A stretch of DNA of 64,000 bases from a bacterium YEK0313 (lineage in GTDB: Bacteria; Pseudomonadota; Alphaproteobacteria; Rhizobiales; Phreatobacteraceae): the NCBI GenBank assembly GCA_000751295.2, contig CCMO02000001.1, positions 1,351,501 through 1,415,500 of the forward strand. The letters are read 5' to 3'. The position numbers and the translations under genes are program-made. Shown piece after piece: positions 1 to 9,801 of this stretch. The notes under the pieces were generated by a model that was not told the DNA's origin, did not search any database, and saw nothing but the letters and a program-made list of their open reading frames with translations. Each line of letters starts with the position of its first letter. The first letter of the stretch is position 1.

Positions 1-332
1 CCGAGGATGCCGAGCCACTCTCGCCGGGTGACTTCATCGGCAAGTGGATGGGCATGATCGCTCCGGCCATCACCGAGGCCGGGCCGCGCGGCAGCCTCTC
101 CATGGACGATTACCTGAGGAAGCTCGAACACGCCTCGGTCGCGACCTCGCTGAAGAACCTGCGCACCTTCCCCTGCGTCCGGATCCTGGAGGAACGCGGC
201 AAGCTGAAGCTGCACGGCGCCTTTTTCGGCGTCGCCACCGGCGTGCTCAGCGTGCTCGACGAGGAAACGGGCGTGTTCTCGCCGGCCCTCGACCGTCCGG
301 GCCGCGTTTTCGATTGCGCACCGGTCGCCTGA
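1..332 (+). CDS. Carbonic anhydrase, beta class (C-terminal part, cut by window edge)
   Basis: The gene runs in from the left edge, reads in the frame beginning at base 3, and ends with TGA at 330-332. Only about the last 109 residues are present. The fragment carries features typical of the C-terminus of beta carbonic anhydrases: a PGDFIGKWM stretch, a helix with SLKNLRTFPCVRILEE, and a final strand LHGAFFGVATGVLSVLD. These enzymes are zinc proteins that interconvert CO2 and bicarbonate in the cytoplasm. The zinc ligands lie upstream of the window and cannot be checked. It converges on asd, with an asd terminator between them. Confidence 0.85.
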   Translation, partial: EDAEPLSPGDFIGKWMGMIAPAITEAGPRGSLSMDDYLRKLEHASVATSLKNLRTFPCVRILEERGKLKLHGAFFGVATGVLSVLDEETGVFSPALDRPGRVFDCAPVA

Positions 333-429
333 CCGGCCGCGTATTCGTCTCAGGCCGCAGCGCTGCCCGCCGATGAGACAGCCTCGAACCACGGCCACCT
401 TTCGTGCGGAGCGCGTCGGCGCGGATGAA

Positions 430-460
430 GCAAAAACGGCGGGCCCGTGGCCCGCCGTTC
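430..460 (-). terminator. Rho-independent terminator of asd
   Basis: A perfect 11-bp stem (435-445 with 449-459) closes on a 3-nt loop. On the minus strand it is followed by a run of five T residues (432-436). It lies about 40 bp past the asd stop and points in the asd direction. Confidence 0.85.
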
Positions 461-481
461 GCCGATGGCACGAAAGTGAGC

Positions 482-505
482 CTCAGGCTCAGGCTCAGGC
501 TCAGG
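482..505. repeat. Hexanucleotide tandem repeat (ctcagg)x4 carrying the asd stop codon
   Basis: Four exact tandem copies of CTCAGG. Read on the minus strand the repeat is GCCTGA repeated, so each copy supplies an in-frame TGA. asd therefore ends with four TGA codons spaced every second codon. Confidence 0.9.
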
Positions 506-1538
506 CCGCGGCCCTGGCCTTCGGCTGGATCAGCTTGCGGTTGACCAGCACCTCGGCGATCTGCACCGCGTTCAGCGCCGCGCCCTTGCGCAGATTGTCC
601 GAGACGCACCAGAAGGCGAGGCCGTTCTCGACGGTCGCGTCCTCGCGGATGCGCGAAATATAGGTCGCGTCCTCGCCGGCCGCCTCGATCGGGGTCGTGT
701 AGCCGCCGGCCTCGCGCTTGTCGTCGACCAGGATGCCCGGGGCCGCGCGCAGGATCTCGCGCGCCTCGTCGGCCGTCACCGGCTGCTCGCATTCGATGTT
801 GACGGCTTCGGAATGGCCGATGAAGACCGGCACGCGCACACAGGTCGCGGTCAGCTTGATCTTGGGGTCGAGGATCTTCTTGGTCTCGACCGTCATCTTC
901 CACTCTTCCTTGGTGAACCCGTCCTCCATGAAGACGTCGATATGCGGGATCACGTTGAAGGCGATGCGCTTCGAGAACTTCTGGACCTCGGGCTCCTTCA
1001 GCGAATAGAGCCCCTTGGTCTGGCGATCGAGCTCGTCCATGCCTTCCTTGCCGGCGCCCGACACCGACTGATAGGTCGAGACGACCACACGCTTGATGCC
1101 GAAGCGGTCGTGCAGCGGCTTCAGCGCCACCACGAGCTGGGCCGTCGAGCAGTTCGGGTTGGCGATAATGTTGCGCTTGGTGAAGCCGGCGACGGCATCG
1201 GCATTCACTTCCGGAACGACCAGCGGCACGTCGGAATCGTAGCGGAACGCCGAGGAATTATCGATGACGACGCAGCCCTGCGCTCCGATCCTGGGCGACC
1301 ATTCCTTCGACACCGAGCCGCCGGCCGACATCAGGCAGATGTCCGTGTCGGAAAAGTCGTAGTTCTCCAGCGCCCTGACCTTCAGCGTCTTGTCGCCGAA
1401 GGACACTTCCTGGCCGACCGAGCGGCGCGAGGCGAGCGGCACGACCTCGGAAACCGGGAAGCCGCGCTCCTCGAGGATGGCAAGCATTTCGCGGCCCACA
1501 TTGCCCGTGGCACCGACGACGGCGACCTTGTAACCCAT
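501..1538 (-). CDS. asd: Aspartate-semialdehyde dehydrogenase
   Basis: 345 aa, the usual length. It reduces L-aspartyl-4-phosphate to aspartate semialdehyde with NADPH, the branch point to lysine/meso-diaminopimelate, threonine and methionine. The N-terminus has the Rossmann motif VGATGNVGREM (residues 8-18). The catalytic cysteine is in NPNCSTAQL at about residue 130. The start is the ATG at 1538, directly before the conserved KVAVVGATG strand. The gene stands alone, with a strong terminator downstream and about 460 bp of non-coding DNA upstream. The reading frame ends in a tandem stop-codon repeat. Confidence 0.97.
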   Translation of the reverse strand: MGYKVAVVGATGNVGREMLAILEERGFPVSEVVPLASRRSVGQEVSFGDKTLKVRALENYDFSDTDICLMSAGGSVSKEWSPRIGAQGCVVIDNSSAFRYDSDVPLVVPEVNADAVAGFTKRNIIANPNCSTAQLVVALKPLHDRFGIKRVVVSTYQSVSGAGKEGMDELDRQTKGLYSLKEPEVQKFSKRIAFNVIPHIDVFMEDGFTKEEWKMTVETKKILDPKIKLTATCVRVPVFIGHSEAVNIECEQPVTADEAREILRAAPGILVDDKREAGGYTTPIEAAGEDATYISRIREDATVENGLAFWCVSDNLRKGAALNAVQIAEVLVNRKLIQPKARAAA

Positions 1539-1997
1539 GATTTAAGCCCTTGAGTTTGAACTCTCCCCCAGGACCGGAACCCAGTTTTGCCTCGGGGTTC
1601 CGTTACGCCCATCTCCCCCGTCGGGGGAGCACCCGGAAGCGAGGACTAAGCGTCAGCCTGCCGTGCCGCTTTTGGCGGCCGGCGTGGTTTTCGTGCGTTT
1701 CGTCGTTGCAGCGAAAGCCATTGGCGATAAGGGGTCCTCGGCGGAAGCGCCGTAAGGCACGTCTCAAACATCAGGCGCGGTAAAAAGTCAATGCGAATGA
1801 CGCGGCAAGGACTCAAAGCAGCCATAAGGCCCGCCGGCAGGCGCGAAATCGCACGAATGCCGCGGCCACGCCAAAGAGCCGCATGCCCCGCCGCATATTC
1901 GCCGGAAAACCCGTGTCATCACAGCGCCCCGGCCATAGCCCGCGCGACAAATCCGGGTTAGTGCCTAGTCCCTCGATGCCGCGCGCCGGGATCGTGC
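1539..1997. other. Intergenic region between divergent asd and the glucan biosynthesis gene
   Basis: About 460 bp with no convincing gene. It must hold the promoters of both divergent genes. A small hairpin (CTCCCCC/GGGGGAG, 1613-1629) lies in the asd leader. A 22-codon lysine/threonine-rich open frame starting with ATG is present at 1721-1653 on the minus strand, but its ribosome-binding site is poor and it has no recognisable family. No riboswitch pattern was recognised. Confidence 0.5.
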
Positions 1998-3602
1998 ATG
2001 TTGATGGGTGATCAGATGGTCCAGACGCTGTCCCGACGCAACCTCCTGAGCCTTGCAGCCGCTGCCGGCATGGCGCCGGTCCTCGCCGCCGAGGCGCGCG
2101 CAGCCGCCACCGAGCTGAAATTCGGCCCGGCCCGGCCGTTCAGCTACGACGCCCTGAAGGCCATGGCGCGCGAGCGCGCGGCAAAGCCCTATGTCGCCCC
2201 GCCCCGGCCGAACCAGGAGATCGTCGCGCAGATCGACTACGACAATCACGGCAAGCTGCGCTTCAACAAGGACGTCGCGCTGTTCGGCACCGGCCCCGGC
2301 GCCTATCCGGTCACCTTCCAGCATGTCGGCCGCTATTTCCCGAAGACCGTGCGCATGTATTCGCTCGTGGGCGGCCAGGCCCGCGAAGTGCTCTACGACC
2401 CGAACTATTTCACCATCGGACCGGAGCATCCCGCCGCCCGGCTCGCGCCGGAACCGTCGGCCTTCGCCGGCCTCTGGCTGCAGGAAGCCCGCTCGCGCGA
2501 CTGGAAGGCGGAGGAGCCCTGGGCGACCTGGCTCGGCGCCTCCTATTTCCGCGCGGTCGGCGAGCTCGGCCAGGTCGGCCTCTCCGCCCGCGGCATCGCG
2601 CTCGCGCCGGGCCAGGGCCCGGGACCCGAGGAATTCCCCGACTTCGTCGCCTTCTGGATCGAGGCGGCGGCGAACGAGGGCGACCCGGTCACCCTCTATG
2701 CCCTGCTCGACAGCCCTTCGCTCTCGGGGGCCTACCGGTTCCTGTGCCGGCGCACCAGCGGCGTCATCATGGACATCGACGCGTCGCTGAACTTCCGCGC
2801 CCGGGTCGGCCATCTCGGGGTCGCGCCGCTCACCTCCATGTACTGGTATTCGGAGACGACCACCTCGCGCGGCATCGACTGGCGGCCGGAGGTACATGAC
2901 AGCGACGGCCTGGCGATCTGGACCGGCACCGGCGAACGGATCTGGCGGCCGCTCAACAATCCGCCGCGGATCATGACGTCGAGCTTCGTCGACCGCGCGC
3001 CGCGCGGCTTCGGCCTGCTGCAGCGCGACCGCGAATTCCTGCACTATCTCGACGGCGTCAAATACGAGAAGCGGCCGTCGGCCTGGGTCGAGCCCCTGGG
3101 CGACTGGGGCCGCGGCGCGGTGCAGATCGTGGAAATGCCGACTGACGACGAGATCCACGACAATATCGTCGCCATGTGGGTGCCCGAGGAAGCCGCCGAA
3201 GCCGGCTCCTCGCGCGACTACCGCTACCGGCTGTCCTGGCTGGCCGACGAGCCGACGCCGACCCCGCTCGCCCGCGTGATGGCCACCCGCCTCGGCCGCG
3301 GCGGCCAGCCCGGCCAGCCGCGCCCGATCGGCGTCCAGAAGTTCCTCATCGAGTTCAAGGGCGGCCCGCTGGTCAACCTGCCGCGGGGTGTCAAGCCCGA
3401 GCCCGTGCTCTGGGCCTCGCGCGGCACCTTCGGTCCCTACCGCCATGCCGAGGCTGTGCCGAACGACGTGCCCGGCCATTGGCGCGTGCAGTTCGACCTC
3501 GAGGTTCGGGACACCGAGCCGGTCGAAATGCGCTGCTACCTGAAGGTCGGCGATCAGGTCGCGTCCGAAACCTGGCTCTATCAGTACCTGCCGCAGGCCT
3601 GA
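1998..3602 (+). CDS. Periplasmic glucan biosynthesis protein, OpgG/OpgD family, Tat-exported
   Basis: 534 aa. MdoG/OpgG-family proteins act in the periplasm on beta-1,2-linked osmoregulated glucan backbones. The N-terminus has a twin-arginine signal (LSRRNLLSLAAAAGM, then an ALAAEARA-like cleavage region), which resembles OpgD more than Sec-exported OpgG. The mature part carries family-like segments such as FSYDALKAMARERAAKPY and FGTGPGAYPVTFQHVGRYFP. Several in-frame starts exist (1998, 2004, 2016). The ribosome-binding site does not decide between them, and 2016 sits closest to the Tat motif. No opgH glucosyltransferase lies next to it in the window. Confidence 0.9.
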   Translation: MLMGDQMVQTLSRRNLLSLAAAAGMAPVLAAEARAAATELKFGPARPFSYDALKAMARERAAKPYVAPPRPNQEIVAQIDYDNHGKLRFNKDVALFGTGPGAYPVTFQHVGRYFPKTVRMYSLVGGQAREVLYDPNYFTIGPEHPAARLAPEPSAFAGLWLQEARSRDWKAEEPWATWLGASYFRAVGELGQVGLSARGIALAPGQGPGPEEFPDFVAFWIEAAANEGDPVTLYALLDSPSLSGAYRFLCRRTSGVIMDIDASLNFRARVGHLGVAPLTSMYWYSETTTSRGIDWRPEVHDSDGLAIWTGTGERIWRPLNNPPRIMTSSFVDRAPRGFGLLQRDREFLHYLDGVKYEKRPSAWVEPLGDWGRGAVQIVEMPTDDEIHDNIVAMWVPEEAAEAGSSRDYRYRLSWLADEPTPTPLARVMATRLGRGGQPGQPRPIGVQKFLIEFKGGPLVNLPRGVKPEPVLWASRGTFGPYRHAEAVPNDVPGHWRVQFDLEVRDTEPVEMRCYLKVGDQVASETWLYQYLPQA

Positions 3603-3715
3603 CCCGGGGCAGCCTCTCCGGCCCGGCATGCCGCAGGCGAGGCTAGGCTATACGCTGTGGACGTCCTATCGTCCGCGCGACCCTGTCCGCCATCCGTTCG
3701 AAGAGGATCGACACG

Positions 3716-4828
<1,113 letters not shown>

Positions 4829-4874
4829 CGGCGGCCGGGCCGGCCGGGTTCCCGCGCAGCTCCCGGCATCGCGA

Positions 4875-5921
4875 TCAGGTGGTCTCGCCGAAATCGAGAT
4901 GGACCGGTAGCACGATGTCCCGCTCACGGAACCGATGCTCGGCGAACCTGTCGAGCAGGGCCTGTCCGGCGCGCTCGCCCAGCGCATAGGCGGGCGACAT
5001 CACGGTCGTGATCAGCGGCCGCGCATAGCGCCGGGACTCGAAGCCGTTGAACCCGGCAATGCGGACCTGATCGGGAACGGCGACGCCTCGTGCCTGAAGC
5101 AGCAGCAAGGCGCCGATCGCCAGGCGGTCATTGGCGCCGAAGATCGCCGCCGGCAGGGGCTGGCGGTCGAGATAGGCGGCGACGCTCGCCTGGACGCTGT
5201 CGAAATCTTCCGTCGCCGTGCTGATGGTGTCGACCGTCGCCTCGGGCATCAGCCGTGCCGTCGCCTGGCAGAAGGCGGAGACCCGCGCCTCGATCGCCGC
5301 CCATTCGGTTTCCGGCCTGATCACCAGGTAGCGCGGAGGCCGACGGGCGGCGAAATGATCGGCGAGAACCCGCGCGCCGCCGTCATCGTCCTGGCGCACC
5401 ACGCAGATGTCCGGCGCCTCGGGCGCGCCGGTCTCCTGGATCAGCACCACCGGCTGGTCGAGCTTGATCAGGGTTTCGACGATCTCGCGCCGCCGGGCCG
5501 GCGGGCCGGACATGATCACGCAGAAACCGTCGACGGCGAAGTTCTGCACCACCATCGACTTGCTGAACTGGCGCGGCGGTATGCCCTGCACCATGAGGGT
5601 GTGATTGTTGCGGCTGAGCACATTGCTGAGGCCCGCCACCACCTGCGCATTGAAGTGGTCGGAGAGGAAGCTGCGGGTCTCGTCGACGATGGCGATGCCG
5701 ACCGAGCGCCGGTACGCGGTGCGCAAGCCCCGCGCGCTCTCCTGGACGCGATAGTTGAGCCGCGCGATCTCCTTCTCGACGAGCTTGCGCGTCGCCTCGC
5801 TGACGAACTGGTGCCGGCCGTTGATGACGTTCGACACCGTCATGGGCGAGACATTGGCGGCGGCCGCGACGTCCTTGACGGTGACGCGCCGGCGCCGGGG
5901 ATCTCGATCGGCCGGCGTCAT
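4875..5921 (-). CDS. LacI-family transcriptional regulator
   Basis: 348 aa. An N-terminal LacI helix-turn-helix (VTVKDVAAAANVSPMTVSNVING, about residues 13-35) is followed by a periplasmic-binding-protein-like sensor domain starting near IAIVDETRSF. It is transcribed away from the amidohydrolase - AraD1 - MFS genes. The roughly 390-bp gap between them contains two near-identical LacI-type operators, so it most likely represses this cassette and itself. The inducer is unknown; a sugar acid or related carboxylate is an inference from the neighbours. Confidence 0.93.
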   Translation of the reverse strand: MTPADRDPRRRRVTVKDVAAAANVSPMTVSNVINGRHQFVSEATRKLVEKEIARLNYRVQESARGLRTAYRRSVGIAIVDETRSFLSDHFNAQVVAGLSNVLSRNNHTLMVQGIPPRQFSKSMVVQNFAVDGFCVIMSGPPARRREIVETLIKLDQPVVLIQETGAPEAPDICVVRQDDDGGARVLADHFAARRPPRYLVIRPETEWAAIEARVSAFCQATARLMPEATVDTISTATEDFDSVQASVAAYLDRQPLPAAIFGANDRLAIGALLLLQARGVAVPDQVRIAGFNGFESRRYARPLITTVMSPAYALGERAGQALLDRFAEHRFRERDIVLPVHLDFGETT

Positions 5922-6118
5922 GACCGCCCCGCCGCCAAGTCGATCCGCTCGCCCGTCATGGCCACTGCGTTCTCCCGATCTTCGGCACGCCGCCGGTCCT
6001 CCGTCTCACGCCCCCCGGGGCAGGCGCCGCCGCGCACGTCGCATCTCTCCATGCCGGATCGGGCGCTCCCGCGCCAGCCGTGCCGCAGGCAGCGCTCTCC
6101 GGGCGCGCGCGTTGAGAT

Positions 6119-6134
6119 AATTTAACGATACATG
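6119..6134 (-). promoter_or_regulatory. Putative LacI-family operator O1
   Basis: AATTTAACGATACATG matches the reverse complement of the second operator (CATTTAACGTTACATG) at 14 of 16 positions. It has the central CG typical of LacI-family sites and lies about 200 bp upstream of the LacI gene start. Confidence 0.6.
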
Positions 6135-6244
6135 GCGGAGAGGCAAGGCTCACGCCGCAGCGCCCCGCTTCATAAGCTGCAATCTCACGGGGATTGCCAT
6201 GCAAATCGAACATGCCTCGAGCGCTTGAAGCAGCCGATTGATCA

Positions 6245-6260
6245 CATGTAACGTTAAATG
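6245..6260 (+). promoter_or_regulatory. Putative LacI-family operator O2
   Basis: CATGTAACGTTAAATG is an almost perfect palindrome around a central CG (7 of 8 half-site pairs match). It lies about 55 bp upstream of the amidohydrolase GTG start. Its centre is 126 bp from that of the other copy, about 12 helical turns, which would suit DNA looping. Confidence 0.65.
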
Positions 6261-6312
6261 CTCAAGGCCCATGAGCGGCACCGCGAGACGCCGCCCGCGA
6301 CAGGAGGACGCT

Positions 6313-7173
6313 GTGATCGTCGACTGCCATGTGAACGTGTTCGACGCGGCGCAGACGCGGCCGCTGTTCCACAGCCTCACGCCGTCCTCGCGCCCGGGCG
6401 CGATGGGATTGGCGGCCGATCCCGACACGGTCCACAGCGCCATGGCCGGTGTCGACAAGGCGATCATCTTTTCGTTGCGCTACGGTGATTCGATCGGCGT
6501 CGACGGCGACGACGAGGTCACCGCGCGGGCCGTCGCCCGGTATCCGGACAAGTTCGTCGGCTTTGCCGCGGTCGACCCGCGCCGGCCCGACTATATGGAC
6601 CTGCTCGTCCACGCGATCGAGGACCTGAAGCTGAAGGGCGTGAAGTTCGGCCCGATCTACAACGGCGTCTCGCTGCTCGATCCGCGCATGGTGCCGGTCT
6701 ACGACTATCTGCAGAAGCACAATCTGCCGCTGACCATGCATATGGGCACGACCTTCGGCGCCAATGCACCGGTGCAGTACGGCCGTCCGCTCGATGTCGA
6801 CACCATCGCCACGCGCTATCCCGACCTCAAGATGATCATGGCCCATATGGGCCACCCCTGGTACGAGGAGTGCATCATCGTCGCGCGCAAGCAGCCGAAC
6901 GTCTATTGCGAAGTGTCGGCGCTGTATTACCGGCCGTGGCAGTTCTACAATATCCTGGTCTGCGCCCAGGAATACCTGATCACCGAGCGCGACAAGATCT
7001 TCTGGGGAACCGATTTCCCCTGGAGCACGGTCGAGGAATCGATCGCCGGCCTGCGCGGCATCAACGACCAGGTCGAGGGTACGCGCCTGCCGCGTGTCGC
7101 CGCCACGACGATCGACCGGATCCTCCATTCCAACCCGTTCGAGCACTGGTGGCACGGCGGCTATCCCGGCTGA
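6313..7173 (+). CDS. Amidohydrolase-family protein (COG2159-type TIM barrel)
   Basis: About 286 aa. The start is taken as GTG at 6313 because a perfect AGGAGG lies 5 bp upstream (6302-6307) and the protein then begins with the typical metal-binding strand IVDCHVNVFD. Other barrel signatures are TMHMGTTFGANAP, a MIMAHMGHPWYEE histidine pair and a late FWGTDFPWS aspartate. Such proteins are metal-dependent hydrolases, lactonases or decarboxylases. First gene of a probable operon with the AraD1-like and MFS genes under LacI control. The substrate is unknown. Confidence 0.88.
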   Translation: MIVDCHVNVFDAAQTRPLFHSLTPSSRPGAMGLAADPDTVHSAMAGVDKAIIFSLRYGDSIGVDGDDEVTARAVARYPDKFVGFAAVDPRRPDYMDLLVHAIEDLKLKGVKFGPIYNGVSLLDPRMVPVYDYLQKHNLPLTMHMGTTFGANAPVQYGRPLDVDTIATRYPDLKMIMAHMGHPWYEECIIVARKQPNVYCEVSALYYRPWQFYNILVCAQEYLITERDKIFWGTDFPWSTVEESIAGLRGINDQVEGTRLPRVAATTIDRILHSNPFEHWWHGGYPG

Positions 7174-7241
7174 TCCCGATCCGCCCGCCCCTGCCATCCC
7201 CTGCCCCCTTCAACCGTCCGTTCCGGACGACAGGACAGCCC

Positions 7242-8237
7242 ATGCATCTCGTTCAATACCGCGAAACCGACCAGACCCGCCGCGTCGCCATCGTCGGAGA
7301 CGACGGCCGGACCATCACGCCGCTTGCCGGCTACGGCACCACCTACGATCTCGCGACGGCGGCGATCGCCAGCGGCCAAACGCTCGCGGCCTATTGCGCG
7401 ACGCTGACGCGCGGGGCGCCGGTCGACTATGACGACATCCTCGCCTCGGGCCGCATCCTGCCGCCGCTCGATCATCCCGAGCCTGCGCGCTTCCTGGTCA
7501 CCGGCACCGGGCTCACCCATCTCGGCAGCGCCGATGCCCGCGACAAGATGCATGCTCTCGAGCATGGCGAGGACGCCGAGCTCTCCGATTCCATGAAGAT
7601 CTTCCGCATGGGCATCGACGGCGGCAAGCCCGCCGAAGGCGAGGTCGGCGTCCAGCCCGAGTGGTTCTTCAAGGGTGTCGGCACCTGCATCGTGGCGCCG
7701 GAAGCGCCGCTCGAACTGCCGGCCTATGCGCTCGCCGGCGGCGAAGAGGCGGAAATCGTCGGGCTCTATCTCATCGGCCCCGACGGCACGCCTTGGCGCC
7801 TAGGTTTTGCCATGGGCAACGAGTTCTCCGACCAGGTGACCGAAGCGCTGAACTATCTCTACACGGCCCACTCCAAGCTGCGGCAATGTTCGATCGGCCC
7901 GGAGCTGCTGGTCGGCCCGCTGCCCGACCATGTCGAAGGCGTGGTGCGCATCCGGCGTGGCGACGCGACGCTCTGGGAAGGCCAGTTCCTCAGCGGCGAG
8001 CGCAACATGTCGCACTCGATCCGCAATCTCGAACATTACCATTTCCGGTACGACACGTTCCGCCGCCCGGGCGACCTGCACGCCTATTTCATGGGTGCCG
8101 CGCTGCTCAGCTGCGCCCATGGCGTCACCGCGCAGGACGGCGACCGCTTCGAGATCGACGTGCCCGCCTTCGGCCGGCCGCTGCGCAACACGATGACCGC
8201 CGTCGAGGCGCCGCGCTTCGCCGTGAAGTCGCTGTAG
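7242..8237 (+). CDS. AraD1/GguC-family protein (fumarylacetoacetase-like fold)
   Basis: 331 aa. It resembles the AraD1/GguC group, distant fumarylacetoacetate-hydrolase-like proteins found in sugar-acid catabolism loci. Visible family features are an N-terminal HLVQYRETDQTRRVAIV, the central TGLTHLGSADARDKMH, an acidic EEAEIVGLYLIGPDG and a LRQCSIGPELLVG segment. Chosen start is ATG at 7242, 68 bp after the amidohydrolase stop, preceded by AGGAC. The likely role is dehydration or cleavage of a 2-keto-3-deoxy sugar acid, inferred from family and operon only. Confidence 0.82.
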   Translation: MHLVQYRETDQTRRVAIVGDDGRTITPLAGYGTTYDLATAAIASGQTLAAYCATLTRGAPVDYDDILASGRILPPLDHPEPARFLVTGTGLTHLGSADARDKMHALEHGEDAELSDSMKIFRMGIDGGKPAEGEVGVQPEWFFKGVGTCIVAPEAPLELPAYALAGGEEAEIVGLYLIGPDGTPWRLGFAMGNEFSDQVTEALNYLYTAHSKLRQCSIGPELLVGPLPDHVEGVVRIRRGDATLWEGQFLSGERNMSHSIRNLEHYHFRYDTFRRPGDLHAYFMGAALLSCAHGVTAQDGDRFEIDVPAFGRPLRNTMTAVEAPRFAVKSL

Positions 8238-8324
8238 CGGCCGGACGCCGCCGCACCACCACCAACCAACAGCAGATGCGGGCCGGCCCCCGGGCGGCGG
8301 CCCGCGTGATCCCCGGGGGGAAAC

Positions 8325-9617
8325 ATGCAGCCATCGGCCTCAGAGCTCGAACAATCGACGATCCGCAAACTCGACCGCCGGATCATCTTCATTCCGTTCA
8401 TCCTGGCGGTCGTGTCGTTCATCGACCGCGTCAACATCAGCTACGCCGCGCTGCAGATGAACAGCGAGCTCGGGCTCACCGTCACGACGTTCGCGCTCGG
8501 GGCCGGGATCCTGTTCGTCGGCTACTGCCTGTTCGAAATTCCCAGCAATCTCGTGATGCAGAAGGTCGGCGCGCGCCGCTGGCTCGCCCGCATCGCCATC
8601 ACCTGGGGCCTGGTCACCATGGGCATGGCCTTCGTCGGCGGCATCTGGTCGTTCTACACGCTGCGCTTCCTGCTCGGGGTCGCCGAGGCCGGCCTGTTTC
8701 CCGGCGTCTATCTCTACCTGACCTACTGGTATCCCGACGCGCATCGCGGCAAGGCCAATGCGCTGTTCCTGACCTGCATTCCGGTCGCGGTCATCGTCAG
8801 CGCGCCGCTGTCCGCCTGGCTCGTCAGCTTCGACAAGACCATCATGAATCTTTCGGGCTGGCAGCTGATGTTCCTGGTCGAGGGAGCCCCCGCCATCCTG
8901 CTCGGCTTCATCGTCCTCGCCTGCCTGCCGGACCGGCCGCGCGACGTCGCCTGGCTGAGCCCCGCCGAGAAGACCTGGCTGACCGACACGCTCGAGCGCG
9001 AGGTGCGCGCCGCATCCAGCGACGGGCGGCACGACTTTGGCTATGCCCTGCGCAGCCCGACCGTCTGGGGCTTCGTCATCGCCTATTTCTGCTATGCCTG
9101 CGGCTCCTATGGACTGACCCTGTTCCTGCCGCAGATCCTCGCCCAGCTGAAGTTCACGACACTGCAGACCGGCTTTGTCGGCGCCTTGCCCTATGTCGCC
9201 GGCCTCATCGCGATGGTGGCGAACGGCAAGCATTCGGACGCGACCGGCGAGCGGCGCTGGCATTTCGCGCTGCCCATGCTGGTCGCGGCCGCCGGCCTGT
9301 GGCTGGCCGGCATGACCATGGCCCAGCCGCAGCTCGCGCTGGTCTTCCTGACCATCGCCGGGGCCGGGCTCTATGCCTCGCTCGCCGCCTTCTGGGCGCG
9401 CCCCATGGCCTTCCTGGTGGGCACGGCCGCCGCCGCCGGCATCGCCCTGATCAATTCGCTCGGCAATATCGGCGGCTTCGCCGGCCCCTACATGGTCGGC
9501 TATCTGAAAGCGGCGACCGGCGACTATTCCGCCGGCCTGATCGTGCTGGCCGGCCTGCTGGCCGCCGGCGCCGTGATCTGGCTGCTGCTGCGGGACAGGC
9601 CGGCCCGGGCCTCCTGA
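8325..9617 (+). CDS. MFS transporter, anion:cation symporter type
   Basis: 430 aa with about 12 hydrophobic segments. The N-terminal half has the ACS-family pattern: SFIDRVNISYAAL in TM1, CLFEIPSNLVMQKVGARRW in the loop 2-3 region, and AEAGLFPGVYLYLTYWYP. These carriers take up organic anions such as tartrate, glucarate or phthalate with protons. A GGGGGG stretch 5 bp before the ATG serves as ribosome site. As third gene of the LacI-controlled cassette it is probably the uptake system for the compound degraded by the two enzymes upstream. Confidence 0.9.
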   Translation: MQPSASELEQSTIRKLDRRIIFIPFILAVVSFIDRVNISYAALQMNSELGLTVTTFALGAGILFVGYCLFEIPSNLVMQKVGARRWLARIAITWGLVTMGMAFVGGIWSFYTLRFLLGVAEAGLFPGVYLYLTYWYPDAHRGKANALFLTCIPVAVIVSAPLSAWLVSFDKTIMNLSGWQLMFLVEGAPAILLGFIVLACLPDRPRDVAWLSPAEKTWLTDTLEREVRAASSDGRHDFGYALRSPTVWGFVIAYFCYACGSYGLTLFLPQILAQLKFTTLQTGFVGALPYVAGLIAMVANGKHSDATGERRWHFALPMLVAAAGLWLAGMTMAQPQLALVFLTIAGAGLYASLAAFWARPMAFLVGTAAAAGIALINSLGNIGGFAGPYMVGYLKAATGDYSAGLIVLAGLLAAGAVIWLLLRDRPARAS

Positions 9618-9801
9618 GGCAGCGGGTCCGGCCCCGGATCGCTGCGCCGAAGCCGGCCGGCCCCGGCCTTGGACAACAGGGCCGACGCGCCGAGCGCCGT
9701 CGCCGGAGGCAGACGCCAGGCCGACTGTCGGGTAAATGTCGGGGCGCTGGCGGGGTCGTGACGTGGCGCCCGCCGGCCGTACGGCATCTGATCGGCGGGC
9801 C

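Noticed and set aside
1613..1629. CTCCCCC/GGGGGAG hairpin as a terminator in the asd leader
   Set aside because: Short stem without a T-run on either strand.
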